Assembly (NCBI GenBank): GCA_007694115.1
Contig: RECJ01000112.1
Coordinates: 1-39,800, forward strand
Source of the DNA: Leptolyngbya sp. DLM2.Bin27
GTDB taxonomy: Bacteria; Cyanobacteriota; Cyanobacteriia; Phormidesmidales; Phormidesmidaceae
Direction of reading: 5' to 3'
Length of the DNA stretch: 39,800 nucleotides
Positions 14,377 to 22,958 of this stretch are shown piece after piece. The first letter of the stretch is position 1. The number at the start of each line of letters is the position of its first letter. Below the pieces are notes generated by a model. That model worked only from the letters and a program-made list of their open reading frames with translations, made no database searches and was not told where the DNA came from. Both the position numbers and the translations under genes were made by a program.

Positions 14377-16032
14377 ATGACAGCCAGCACCTCGACTCCC
14401 GAGTTGAGTCCACCAATTACCGACTTCTCAGACTTTGCTCCGACCGAAATCACTCGCGATCGCATCTTGGCCGCCATTGACGTGGGCACCAACTCAATTC
14501 ACATGGTGGTGGTCAAAATTCAGCCCGATCTGCCCGCCTTCACCATTGTGGACCGTGAAAAAGAGACCGTGCGCCTGGGCGACTTCAACGAGACCACCGG
14601 CGGCCTGTCCGAGGCGGCCATGGATCGGGCGATCAAGGCGCTGAAGCGCTGCTGTGCGATCGCCAGCAGCCTCAAGGCCGAAGACGTCGTGGCCGTCGCC
14701 ACCAGCGCCGTGCGCGAGGCCAGCAACGGCAGCGAGTTTATCGATCGGGTCTACAAAGAAGTGGGCCTAGCGATCAACTTGATCTCAGGTGCCGAAGAGG
14801 CCCGCCGCATCTACCTGGGCGTGCTCTCGGGCGTGGAGTTTAACGGTCAGCCCCACGCCATCATCGACATCGGCGGCGGCTCCACCGAGCTGATTTTGGG
14901 CACGGGCGAGCCCCACCGCTTTCTCAGCAGCACCAAGGTCGGGGCCGTGCGCCTCACCGCCCAGATGGTCTCCACCGACCCGATCTCAGACATCGAATTT
15001 ACCGCCCTGCGGGCCTACGTGCGGGGCATGCTTGAGTCAAACACCACCGGGTTAAAGGGGCACCTCACCGACGCCGAGCCGATGCAGCTGATGGGCACCT
15101 CGGGCACCATCGAGTGCCTGGCGGCTCAGATCGCCACCGAGCGTCTGGGTCTGGTGCCCGACCCGCTCAACGGGTTTCAAATGACCTACGACGAGATCTC
15201 GCGGCTGGTAGAGACCCTGCGGCAGTCAACCTACGCCGAGCGGCTAGACATGCCCGAGATGTCGCCCCGACGGGCCGAGATCATTGTGGCGGGGGCGGTG
15301 ATTTTGCATGAGGCCATGGGGTTGCTCAACGCTGAGAGCATCACCATTTGCGAACGCGCCCTGCGAGAAGGGGTCGTCGTCGACTGGATGCTGATCCACG
15401 GTCTGATCGAAGACCGCATGCAGTTTCAAAAGTCGGTGCGCCAGCGCAATGTGCTCAAAACCGCCAAAAAGTATAAAGTGCACCTCGACCGCTCCCAGCG
15501 GGTGGCCCAGTTTGCCATGGATCTGTTTGAGCAAACCCGAGACAGTCTGCACACCTGGGGCAATTTAGAAAAAGAGCTGCTCTGGGCGGCGGCCATTCTC
15601 CACAACTGCGGCCACTTTATTAGCCATTCGTCGCACCACAAGCATTCTTACTATCTGATCCGCCACGGAGAGCTGCTGGGCTACACCGAAACCGAGCTAG
15701 AGACCATCGCCAACATCGCCCGCTACCACCGCAAGAGCGCCCCCAAGAAAAAACACGACAACTACAGCAACCTGCCCACCCGCTACCATCGGCAGATGGT
15801 CACCCACCTCAGCGCCCTGCTGCGCCTGGCGGTGGCCCTCGACCGCCGGGGCATCGGGGCGGTCAAAAGTGTTCACTGTCACTTTGATGCCGACGCCCAC
15901 GTGCTCAACATGGAGGTCAAAGCCGCCAACGCCAGCGACGACTGCGCCTCTGAGCTGTGGAATTTAGACTACAAAAAAGACTATTTCGAGCAGGTGTTTG
16001 AGGTGCAGCTCTCAGCCCGACTAGTCACCTAA
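14377..16032 (+). CDS. ppx: Exopolyphosphatase / guanosine pentaphosphatase family
   Basis: A 551-residue Ppx/GppA phosphatase. The ASKHA ATPase-fold motifs are present: ILAAIDVGTNSIHMVVVKI (phosphate 1), AVATSAVREASNG, and IDIGGGSTELILG (phosphate 2). The C-terminal third is an HD-domain region (LWAAAILHNCGHFISHSSHH). It hydrolyses polyphosphate or pppGpp in the cytoplasm and thus links phosphate storage and the stringent response; which of the two is the main substrate is not clear from sequence. ATG 14377 is preferred over TTG 14338. Confidence 0.95.
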   Translation: MTASTSTPELSPPITDFSDFAPTEITRDRILAAIDVGTNSIHMVVVKIQPDLPAFTIVDREKETVRLGDFNETTGGLSEAAMDRAIKALKRCCAIASSLKAEDVVAVATSAVREASNGSEFIDRVYKEVGLAINLISGAEEARRIYLGVLSGVEFNGQPHAIIDIGGGSTELILGTGEPHRFLSSTKVGAVRLTAQMVSTDPISDIEFTALRAYVRGMLESNTTGLKGHLTDAEPMQLMGTSGTIECLAAQIATERLGLVPDPLNGFQMTYDEISRLVETLRQSTYAERLDMPEMSPRRAEIIVAGAVILHEAMGLLNAESITICERALREGVVVDWMLIHGLIEDRMQFQKSVRQRNVLKTAKKYKVHLDRSQRVAQFAMDLFEQTRDSLHTWGNLEKELLWAAAILHNCGHFISHSSHHKHSYYLIRHGELLGYTETELETIANIARYHRKSAPKKKHDNYSNLPTRYHRQMVTHLSALLRLAVALDRRGIGAVKSVHCHFDADAHVLNMEVKAANASDDCASELWNLDYKKDYFEQVFEVQLSARLVT

Positions 16033-16109
16033 TTCCCAATCCGATTTGGTCAACCCCAGTTCAGCAGCAGCCAACCCGTAGGGGCCAAACATGCTACGCC
16101 CTCAGGTAG

Positions 16110-16129
16110 GGGCGAACGGCGGTTCGCCC
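16110..16129. repeat. Short perfect hairpin
   Basis: GGGCGAAC and GTTCGCCC (8-bp arms) are separated by GGCG, in the gap between convergent ppx and the DUF948 gene. It lies in an AGGTAGGGGCGAACGG context common among interspersed cyanobacterial palindromes; a terminator role for either gene is possible, though no T-run follows. Confidence 0.55.
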
Positions 16130-16190
16130 AGGGGGATCGGGGGCAGTCAAGCAGGATTCGGTATAAACCAGCTATTCCCAAGGCTTGGGG

Positions 16191-16940
16191 CTAGTCCAGT
16201 TGTTGCTGGGGGGGTGGCTCCACCCAGCGCTCAGCCGCTGGGGCGCTGTCGGCTCGACTGCTCGCCTCCTCCAGGGTGAGATCGGGTGTGGCGGTATAAA
16301 AAGGATCTTCTCCCCGAGGCCGCTGGGCATGGCTGTCTTGGGCAGAAGCGTTGGGTTTGGGGCCGATCGCGCTGGCAGAGAAAGCCCCGGTTTCTAGCCC
16401 GTTTGTCGATTCAAGACCGGCTGGGGGGCGTGATCCGGCGGCGGGTTGGCCCGCGATTGTGTCTTCGGTCGCTCGTTGGGTTGGGGCGGGGAGCGGGTTA
16501 CGACTGGCAGCAGGTGCCGTTTTAAGGCGGCGGGGGTCGCCGCTGGGCTTGTCCCGCTGGCGCTGCCGGGGGGGTGAGTCTTTGGTCCAGGCTCGCCAGG
16601 CGGCTCCGGCTCCGGCCAAAAGGCTTTTGGTGCCTGTGTTGAGGGTTTTGGCCTTAGACTGCGCCGAGGTCAGGCTTTGGTTGACCTGCTGCACCACCTG
16701 CCCGGCACCCTGCACCCCTTCGGTGACATCGTCGGTGAGTTCGGTGATCTCTAGCCCGGTGAGGCGAATGGCCTCCAGGGTGGGGGGCAACTCTCGGCCT
16801 AGAGTGTCAAAGAATTTTTCTGCACTGCGGGCGGCTCGCCCCAGCTCGCGCAGGGCGGGGATGGCCACCACTAACACAGCTGTCAAACTGGCGACCACCA
16901 GCAAAAACGATAGGGCTAGCCAAAACAGCGGGTCAGCCAA
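16191..16940 (-). CDS. DUF948 domain protein
   Basis: A 249-residue protein: an N-terminal membrane helix (FWLALSFLLVVASLTAVLVV), then a DUF948 helical region to about residue 105 (LRELGRAARSAEKFFDTLGR and EITELTDDVTEGVQGAGQVV), then a long proline/alanine/serine-rich tail without recognised domain. The tail looks poorly conserved and disordered. Family members are single-pass, of unknown function, and often coded with YtxH proteins, as here (11 bases downstream of that gene). Likely envelope or stress-related. Confidence 0.9.
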   Translation of the reverse strand: MADPLFWLALSFLLVVASLTAVLVVAIPALRELGRAARSAEKFFDTLGRELPPTLEAIRLTGLEITELTDDVTEGVQGAGQVVQQVNQSLTSAQSKAKTLNTGTKSLLAGAGAAWRAWTKDSPPRQRQRDKPSGDPRRLKTAPAASRNPLPAPTQRATEDTIAGQPAAGSRPPAGLESTNGLETGAFSASAIGPKPNASAQDSHAQRPRGEDPFYTATPDLTLEEASSRADSAPAAERWVEPPPQQQLD

Positions 16941-16951
16941 AATTAATCCTC

Positions 16952-17287
16952 CTACTCTTGGGCAGACCCATTGCTGGCCAAGGAAGACGACTGGCTCAGG
17001 TTCTCGTACTCTTGGCGACTGGCCTCTTGGCCAGCGGCGATCGCATCGCGCAGCCGATCGAGGGTGTGTTCCCAGTTTACCAAGGCGGTCTCAGATAGGC
17101 GATCGGCCTGAAGGTATACTGACGTGGACAGATCTTCTACCAGCTCAGGTAGGGCATCAGCCGATTTTCTTAAAATTCGGCGGGTCTCACGTCCGGTGCG
17201 AGGAGCCACGAGCAGGCCCGCCACCGCCCCCATGGCCGCCCCCAGTACTAGGCCACCGACGAACCCTCCCGATTGCTTGTCGCTCAT
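16952..17287 (-). CDS. YtxH domain-containing protein
   Basis: A 111-residue protein beginning with the YtxH glycine-rich helix GFVGGLVLGAAMGAVAGLLV followed by PRTGRETRR, then an amphipathic helical region. YtxH proteins are small membrane-anchored proteins linked to general stress in other bacteria. It is the middle gene of a three-gene minus-strand group (one-TM protein, YtxH, DUF948), and probably cotranscribed with the DUF948 gene. Confidence 0.92.
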   Translation of the reverse strand: MSDKQSGGFVGGLVLGAAMGAVAGLLVAPRTGRETRRILRKSADALPELVEDLSTSVYLQADRLSETALVNWEHTLDRLRDAIAAGQEASRQEYENLSQSSSLASNGSAQE

Positions 17288-17368
17288 GGTGTTGACTTCT
17301 CTATGGGTATCCGAGCTGGACTAGGTGTCTGAACCGCGATGGCTGGCGAATCGGCGGTTAGAGCCATA

Positions 17369-17710
17369 CTACCGTCTTTTAGTGCGCCCCAGCCGTCGCC
17401 GCTGCCCTCCGACTCCGAGCCAGCGGCCCGCCATCGGTAGGTAGCCAACCACCGCCATGATCTGTTCTAGGCGCTGGAGCTGAAGCTGAAGCTGGCCGTA
17501 GCGCAGGCGCAGGGAGGCAGTGCCCGTCTGTCCCCGTAAAATCGCCGGGGGCACTACGTCTTGGTTTAAAATTTTGAAGGCTTTGTGATCCCAGTTGGTG
17601 AGGGCATCGGCGGCGGCCCCCAGGCTTTTGCTCAGCCGCCACAGCCGCCAGGCCACAAAAAAGCAAAACAGCGCAATGACCAGATTGAGGGTAACGGCAA
17701 CCGCGATCAC
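17369..17710 (-). CDS. Single-pass membrane protein, conserved in cyanobacteria
   Basis: A 113-residue protein: N-terminal membrane helix (MIAVAVTLNLVIALFCFFVAW) followed by WRLWRLSKSLGAAADAL, a mostly helical region and a very basic C terminus (GGQRRRLGRTKRR). I do not recognise a named family. It leads the minus-strand trio with YtxH and DUF948, suggesting a shared membrane or stress-related role. Its promoter would be shared with the divergent SLH gene, across three direct repeats. Confidence 0.75.
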   Translation of the reverse strand: MIAVAVTLNLVIALFCFFVAWRLWRLSKSLGAAADALTNWDHKAFKILNQDVVPPAILRGQTGTASLRLRYGQLQLQLQRLEQIMAVVGYLPMAGRWLGVGGQRRRLGRTKRR

Positions 17711-17743
17711 AATTTTCGCCCTATTCTTTTAACTTGGCTCAAT

Positions 17744-17791
17744 GATAACGATATTTCGGGATAACGATATTTTGGGATAACGATATTTTGG
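17744..17791. promoter_or_regulatory. Three 16-bp direct repeats in a divergent promoter
   Basis: GATAACGATATTTCGG, GATAACGATATTTTGG and GATAACGATATTTTGG follow each other exactly, 34 bases upstream of the minus-strand membrane protein start and 58 bases upstream of the SLH gene start. One base differs between copies. Perfect head-to-tail spacing of 16 bp (about 1.5 helical turns) would put copies on alternate faces of DNA. It could be a regulator-binding array or a slippage-made repeat; which is not known. Confidence 0.7.
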
Positions 17792-17849
17792 CCTGGCGAC
17801 ATTCTCAATCCACTGTGATCTCTCCCGCTGCCCTAAGGATGCTCTGCCG

Positions 17850-20009
17850 TTGGATACTCTGGCTAAAACCCTAGATGTTGACCCCAGCCGGGGGGTAGAC
17901 GAACCCTCGGGCCGCCCTCACCTGCCCTACAAAACCCTCACTGCCGCCCTGGGGGTGGCCCTGGGTGACAGTTTGATCAAGCTGGCCCCTGGCACCTACA
18001 GTGTCGCCACGGGCGAGCGCTTCCCCATCACTCTGCCCGATGGGGTGATGGTGGCTGGGTCAGAGACTACCCAGGGGCAGGGCATTGTGGTCACCGGGGG
18101 TGGCCCGGGGCCGGGGGGGCTGTCGGTAGGGCTGGTGATCCGAGGCCAGAGCCAGCTGCGGGGGGTGACGGTGCAAAATTCCCAGGGGGTGGGCATTTTG
18201 ATCGACGGCGGGGCACCGCTGGTGCAGGCCTGCCGCCTCACCCAGTGCGCGGTCGGGCTACAGGTGAGCGGTGCGGCGCGGCCTCTGGTGATCTACAGTC
18301 GAGTAGACGAAAACCGCGATCGCGGCCTCAGTTTTATCGACCAGGCCCGAGGTGACGTGCAAGACTGTGTGGTTGAACGCTGCGGCCTCGGCATGTATAT
18401 CGGCCAAACTGCCGCGCCGCTGATTCGCAACTGCCAGTGCGCCAGCAACCAGGTGGGAATGCAGGTGGCGGGCCAGGCCAGCCCGGTGCTGCGGCAAACG
18501 CGCCTGGTGCAAAACCAAACTGCGGGCCTGGTGGTGCAAGACACCGCCCGCCCCGACCTGGGCCAGCCCGACGACCCGGCGGGCAACATTTTGCGCTACA
18601 ACCGCCAGGCCGATCTGCGCAACGACAGCCGCCAGGCGCTGGTGCTGGTGGGCAACGATGTGCTGCCCCAGGGGCTGGTGGGGGCCGTCACCCTGGCCGC
18701 CAGCACCCGCCCCGACCCCGCCGCTGTACCCGCCCCCCTGCTCGACCGCCCCAATTTGCCTGCGCCCGCGCCGCCCGAGGGCACAACCCCCAGCCCGCCT
18801 GGGGTCACCGCCCCGCCCGCGCCCCTGCCCAGTCGGTTTGGCGATCTAGGTGGCCACTGGGCCACTGCCTACATTGAGGCCCTGGCCGATCGCGATCTGG
18901 TGAAGGGCTACCCCGACGGCACCTACCGCCCCCAAGCCACGATCAATCGGGCTCAGTTTGCCGCCCTGGTGGCCGCTAGCTACAGCGACCTGCCCCCGGT
19001 GCGCGGGGCGGCTACCTTTGTGGATGTGCCCCCCACCCAGTGGGCTGCCCGCGCCATTGACCAGGCCCAGCGCCAGGGCTTTCTGGGTGGCTACCCCGAC
19101 GGCACGTTTCGCCCCGACCAGGGCATGGTGCGGGTGCAGGCGATGGTGGCGGTGGCCACGGGGCTCAAGCTGCCCCCCGCCCCCGCCAGCGGGCTGGGGG
19201 TCTACCGCGATCGCGCCCAGATTCCCAGCTACGCCATTGACGCCCTGGCCAGCGCCACCCAGGCGGGCCTGGTGATCAACCACCCCACCCCTGAGCTGCT
19301 GCGCCCGCTGGAAACGATGACTCGCGCTGAGGTGGCGGTGCTAATCTACCAGGGGCTAGTTGCCCTGGGCAAAGCCCCTCGTCTCTCTGTTGTCACTCCC
19401 CCACCCCCCACTATGGCCCGAGGCTCATTTCCCGATATTCAGACCCACTGGGCCTTAGATTTTATCCAGGGATTGCTCAACCTGGGCCTGGTGCAGGGCG
19501 ACGATGCAGGGCAATTTAACCCCAACCAGCCCATGACCCGCGCCCAGTTTTCGGCCCTGGTGAGCCGCACCTTTGCCCCGCCCCCCCGGCGACCGGCCCT
19601 GCTGTTTCGCGATGTGCCCGCCGGCCACTGGGCCGCCAGCGCCATTCAAACCGCCTACCGGGGTGGGTTTCTCTCGGGCTACCCCGACTCGACCTTTGGC
19701 CCCGACACGCCGCTGCTGCGCGCCCAGATGTGGGTGGCGCTGGTGTCGGGGCTGGCGCTGTTGCCCAACCAGCCGGGCAATTTGGCGCTGCTGAGTCGCT
19801 ACCGCGATCGCAGCACGATCCCCGACTACGCCACCAATGCGATCGCCAAGGCCACCCAGCTGGCCCTGGTGGTCAACGTGCCCGACATCGCCCAACTCAA
19901 CCCCAACCGAGTCGCCACCCGCGCCGATGTCAGTGCAGCGGTCTACCAGGTGCTGGTGCTACAGCTGCGGGCCAGGCGGATTGACAACCCGTTTATTGTG
20001 CGACCCTAG
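17850..20009 (+). CDS. DUF1565 beta-helix protein with six SLH motifs
   Basis: A 719-residue surface protein. The N-terminal region (about 1-290) is a DUF1565-type right-handed parallel beta-helix, opening with DVDPSRGVDEPSGR and KLAPGTYSVATGERFPIT. A proline-rich linker follows. Two triplets of SLH motifs occupy about 330-715, each starting FGDLGGHWA-, FVDVPPTQWA-, YRDRAQIPSYA-like and ending YQxL. SLH triplets bind cell-wall polymer, so this anchors at the envelope. The start is a TTG with AAGGA ten bases upstream; no classical signal peptide is visible, as seems common in this cyanobacterial group. Confidence 0.9.
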   Translation: MDTLAKTLDVDPSRGVDEPSGRPHLPYKTLTAALGVALGDSLIKLAPGTYSVATGERFPITLPDGVMVAGSETTQGQGIVVTGGGPGPGGLSVGLVIRGQSQLRGVTVQNSQGVGILIDGGAPLVQACRLTQCAVGLQVSGAARPLVIYSRVDENRDRGLSFIDQARGDVQDCVVERCGLGMYIGQTAAPLIRNCQCASNQVGMQVAGQASPVLRQTRLVQNQTAGLVVQDTARPDLGQPDDPAGNILRYNRQADLRNDSRQALVLVGNDVLPQGLVGAVTLAASTRPDPAAVPAPLLDRPNLPAPAPPEGTTPSPPGVTAPPAPLPSRFGDLGGHWATAYIEALADRDLVKGYPDGTYRPQATINRAQFAALVAASYSDLPPVRGAATFVDVPPTQWAARAIDQAQRQGFLGGYPDGTFRPDQGMVRVQAMVAVATGLKLPPAPASGLGVYRDRAQIPSYAIDALASATQAGLVINHPTPELLRPLETMTRAEVAVLIYQGLVALGKAPRLSVVTPPPPTMARGSFPDIQTHWALDFIQGLLNLGLVQGDDAGQFNPNQPMTRAQFSALVSRTFAPPPRRPALLFRDVPAGHWAASAIQTAYRGGFLSGYPDSTFGPDTPLLRAQMWVALVSGLALLPNQPGNLALLSRYRDRSTIPDYATNAIAKATQLALVVNVPDIAQLNPNRVATRADVSAAVYQVLVLQLRARRIDNPFIVRP

Positions 20010-20018
20010 ATTGCTGCT

Positions 20019-21713
20019 ATGTCAGACTCAGCTCGCTTGCCCAAATTCTCTGCCCTCGCTCAGCAATCTAGCTGGCTACCTTACGCTTTGCTGGGGTTTT
20101 GGCAGGGGCTGCTCTTGGCTGCCAGCAATGTCGAGACCAGCTTAATGGCCCATGACGAGGGCTGGTATGCCACCCTGGCTCTGGGGCTAGTGCGATCGCA
20201 AGACTGGCTCAGCCCGACTTGGTGGGGGCAGCTCACCTACGATAAGACTTCCGGGGTGCATTGGCTGATAGCCACTGCCTACACCCTCTTTGGGGTGAGT
20301 GAGACCGCCGCCCGGGTGCCCTCCGGGATTGCCTGCTTGATCAGCATTTTTTTGCTCTACGCCATCGGCTCTACACTGCTCAATCGGCGGGCTGCCTTTT
20401 TGGGGGCGATGTGTCTCAGCACGATCATCCTATGGACCCAATATGGTCAGCTGGCCACCCAAGATATGCCCCTGGTCGCCCTTGAACTTGCCGTCATCTG
20501 GGCGCTTTTGCGGGCAGAGCAGCATCCCCAGCAGCGAATCGGCTGGGGCCTACTGGCGGGTCTGGGCTTTGGTCTGGGCTTCTTCATCAAAGGTTTTATG
20601 GTGGCTTTACCCACTGTGTCCCTATTGCCCTACCTATTGCTCAACCACAAGCACCATCGACACCTGTTTAACCCCGGCCTGTATCTTGGCTTTGGGCTTG
20701 GTCTGGGGCTGGTGGCCTACTGGTTCCTGCGCCTCTGGCAGGTTCACGGCAGAGAACCCTTTAATCAGCTGTTTGGCATTTTGGTGCTGGCTGCGTCGGA
20801 AGACTACCACGGGGTTGGCCCCTGGTATTACCTATGGAATATTCCGGCAAACGTCTTACCCTGGACACCCTTAGTATTCCTTGGGCTGTTTTATCTGATT
20901 AAATCACCGCCTATGAAAGCATCACCTCACAGCCGTGTCCTGTTGACCCTGGGCTATCCGGCGGTGCTGTTGCTGCTGCTTCAGCTGTTTAGCACCAAAA
21001 CCATTTATTACCCGCTTCAGATCTACCCCTTTCTGGGGCTTTACAGCGGCTATGCCCTCCACACCCTGCTGACGGTTTGGCAGGTGACAGATCGGCGACC
21101 GACGATCGCCAAAGTGTTGAGCGGTTTCTACGGCTTCATCGCCCTGCTGGCTTTGGTGCTCAGTCTCGGGTTATTGACCGGAACCTGGCTGCGGCTGGGC
21201 CTCTTTAATGCGGCCCTCAACCAAGACCTCTACGTCTACAGCATTCCGGCCCTGGTACTAGGCGGGTTTTGGCTAGTTCATGCCGCTAGCGGGCTGGGTG
21301 GGGGGCGATCGCAGCCCCACTTGTGGCTCGGTAGCTTGCTGATCGGCCCTTGGCTGGCCATCGGCCTGGCGGGCACCGCTGGGCTAGTTGGCAACTACAG
21401 CAGCGACGTTGCTGCCTTTTGTCGCCAGGCCCATGTTGCCCCTGTTCTAGCCCAGCACCCTGTCAATGTGGTGATCGACAACCCGGTGAGCGGGGTTGAC
21501 CACCAGACCTGGATATTGCTGTCTTTTTGCTCGTCCCAGTGGGCAGAGCGGCGGTTTTCGGTAGAAGAATTAGAGGCCGGTCAGTATGCCTGGGTTAGCC
21601 CTCCCATCGCCGCAGATATCGAGGCCACCAGCCCCGAAAACTATGAGCAACTAGGCGAGATCCGGGGCTGGGCCTTAGTGCAGAAGCTAACGTCTGCCGT
21701 AGATTTGCAGTGA
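20019..21713 (+). CDS. GT39-family (ArnT/PMT-like) glycosyltransferase
   Basis: A 564-residue polytopic enzyme. About 11-13 hydrophobic segments are visible. The motif MAHDEGWYATLALGL near residue 45 carries the DE pair in the first periplasmic loop that is catalytic in PMT/ArnT-type enzymes, and WWGQLTYDKTSGVHW fits the following loop. It likely transfers a sugar from a lipid-linked donor to lipid or protein in the envelope. It starts nine bases after the SLH gene, so they are probably coexpressed; its 3' end overlaps the methyltransferase gene on the other strand by 27 bases. Confidence 0.92.
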   Translation: MSDSARLPKFSALAQQSSWLPYALLGFWQGLLLAASNVETSLMAHDEGWYATLALGLVRSQDWLSPTWWGQLTYDKTSGVHWLIATAYTLFGVSETAARVPSGIACLISIFLLYAIGSTLLNRRAAFLGAMCLSTIILWTQYGQLATQDMPLVALELAVIWALLRAEQHPQQRIGWGLLAGLGFGLGFFIKGFMVALPTVSLLPYLLLNHKHHRHLFNPGLYLGFGLGLGLVAYWFLRLWQVHGREPFNQLFGILVLAASEDYHGVGPWYYLWNIPANVLPWTPLVFLGLFYLIKSPPMKASPHSRVLLTLGYPAVLLLLLQLFSTKTIYYPLQIYPFLGLYSGYALHTLLTVWQVTDRRPTIAKVLSGFYGFIALLALVLSLGLLTGTWLRLGLFNAALNQDLYVYSIPALVLGGFWLVHAASGLGGGRSQPHLWLGSLLIGPWLAIGLAGTAGLVGNYSSDVAAFCRQAHVAPVLAQHPVNVVIDNPVSGVDHQTWILLSFCSSQWAERRFSVEELEAGQYAWVSPPIAADIEATSPENYEQLGEIRGWALVQKLTSAVDLQ

Positions 21714-22421
21714 TCCGCCAATTTCTTGAATGATGGGTGTGTGGCTGAGAAGATTGCTCAACCTGCGCACCACCGGAATCCAGCCTGCAGGAATGCCAGG
21801 GTGAAGAAAGTCGAAGGGCTGAGCCCGCAGGTCTTGAAACCCGTAGCCTCGCAGACGGCGGGTGATTCTCCAGCGAAAGAAAGCTGTTTCATCGGGAGAA
21901 TTTTGCAGCTTTCGGCCAATAAATTTAATGTTTTTCTCAATGGCAATCTGGGGATTGAGCATATTGGGCTCGGTAAAAAAGAAGTGCCCTCCAGGCTTCA
22001 GCACCCGGTATAGCTCTGGCAGCGTTGCGTCGAGATCAAAATGGTGCAGCACAGCGTTACCCACCACCGCATCAAAGCTTTCGTCGGCAAAGGGCAGCTG
22101 AGTGACATCACCCACCTTAAGGGTGACGTTGGCAAAACTTGCCAGCCGCTGTTGTGCAATCTCCACCTGCCGGGGCGAAATCTCTAAGCCAACGATGTCT
22201 GCGCCCGATTTTGCTAATCGCAGAGTAAATTCACCATTGCCTGCCCCAGGTTCTAGCACCCGCCGGCCAGGGGCCAAGCCACCCTGCACGATGGCGAGAT
22301 CACCGCGCTCATCGATGCGCAGTTGCCCGGCTTTGGTCACAGATCCCCACCACACCGACCCGAGTTCGTCGGCCAGTTGATCAAAATGCTCTCGCTCTCG
22401 ATCGCTGCGAGACTTTACCAT
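21687..22421 (-). CDS. Class I SAM-dependent methyltransferase
   Basis: A 244-residue cytoplasmic methyltransferase. Motif I is VLEPGAGNGEFTLRLA at about 55-70, followed by motif II-like GLEISPRQVEIAQQRL, and the VGNAVLHHFDLDATLPELYR and KPGGHFFFTEPN motifs. Its acceptor is unknown; the context near a surface glycosyltransferase would allow a cell-envelope substrate (inference). It converges on that gene with a 27-base overlap of the coding ends. Confidence 0.94.
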   Translation of the reverse strand: MVKSRSDREREHFDQLADELGSVWWGSVTKAGQLRIDERGDLAIVQGGLAPGRRVLEPGAGNGEFTLRLAKSGADIVGLEISPRQVEIAQQRLASFANVTLKVGDVTQLPFADESFDAVVGNAVLHHFDLDATLPELYRVLKPGGHFFFTEPNMLNPQIAIEKNIKFIGRKLQNSPDETAFFRWRITRRLRGYGFQDLRAQPFDFLHPGIPAGWIPVVRRLSNLLSHTPIIQEIGGSLQIYGRR

Positions 22422-22687
22422 AGCCCTCTCTCACCAATAATCTCCATGAGCATATCAGACCATAAACCACCAGATGATACGCAGCGGCCGACGCGATCGC
22501 CGCGTTAGCTAAACCATTACCTTCCCCTCTTCTCAGCGAAGATACGATTGCAGAGCAGTCTGGCGCGAGTTCCGTGTTTTCCTGATGATCACTGTTTCAT
22601 TGGCTACCAGGCTGGGCAGGCTACCTGTAGAGTCAAAGGCAGAGCGATCTGTCTCAGCTCTAATTCTTTTACCCAGAGAAAAACCCT

Positions 22688-22891
22688 ATGGCTCAGCGTG
22701 GATTTAAGACAGCGGTGGCCTTTATGCTTGGTGCGATCGCAGTGGTCAGCAGTGCGGCCATTGCCCAGGCCCAATCTCGCATCGACTGGCTCAACAGCGG
22801 CGACAGCATTACCTATGACGGATATCTCTATGCTGGGGAGGCCGTACAGGCCATCTGTGACTGCCGTTTACCTACTCAAAAGGGAGCGTGA
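22688..22891 (+). CDS. Small exported protein, possibly truncated
   Basis: A 67-residue product with a clear Sec signal peptide (FKTAVAFMLGAIAVVSSAAIAQAQ, cleavage after AQA), then SRIDWLNSGDSITYDGYLYAGE and a Cys-containing VQAICDCRLPTQKGA end. The motif LNSGDSITYDGYLYAGE looks like the beginning of a longer beta-rich domain in cyanobacterial proteins, so this may be a truncated copy. Its stop codon lies inside a terminator stem, leaving no room for the rest. It could also be a genuine peptide. Confidence 0.55.
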   Translation: MAQRGFKTAVAFMLGAIAVVSSAAIAQAQSRIDWLNSGDSITYDGYLYAGEAVQAICDCRLPTQKGA

Positions 22892-22918
22892 GTACCAGCA
22901 ATCTGGACTCACGCTCCC
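22882..22918. terminator. Bidirectional terminator hairpin
   Basis: GGGAGCGTGAGT (22882-22893) pairs perfectly with ACTCACGCTCCC (22907-22918), with a 13-base loop. On + it is followed by TGTTTAATT; on - by TTTTGAG. A 12-bp GC-rich stem between the small exported ORF and the minus-strand binding protein gene is a strong Rho-independent terminator for either side. Confidence 0.85.
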
Positions 22919-22958
22919 TGTTTAATTTGCACCAAGAGGGCCGTATGCTGCCCAGGGG

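Noticed and set aside
16351-17295. 314-codon + strand ORF across the DUF948 and YtxH genes
   Set aside because: Spans two well-supported minus-strand genes and their gap; composition is typical of an antisense shadow.
22548-22925. 125-codon + ORF over the small exported gene
   Set aside because: Different frame from the signal-peptide ORF and without coding features.
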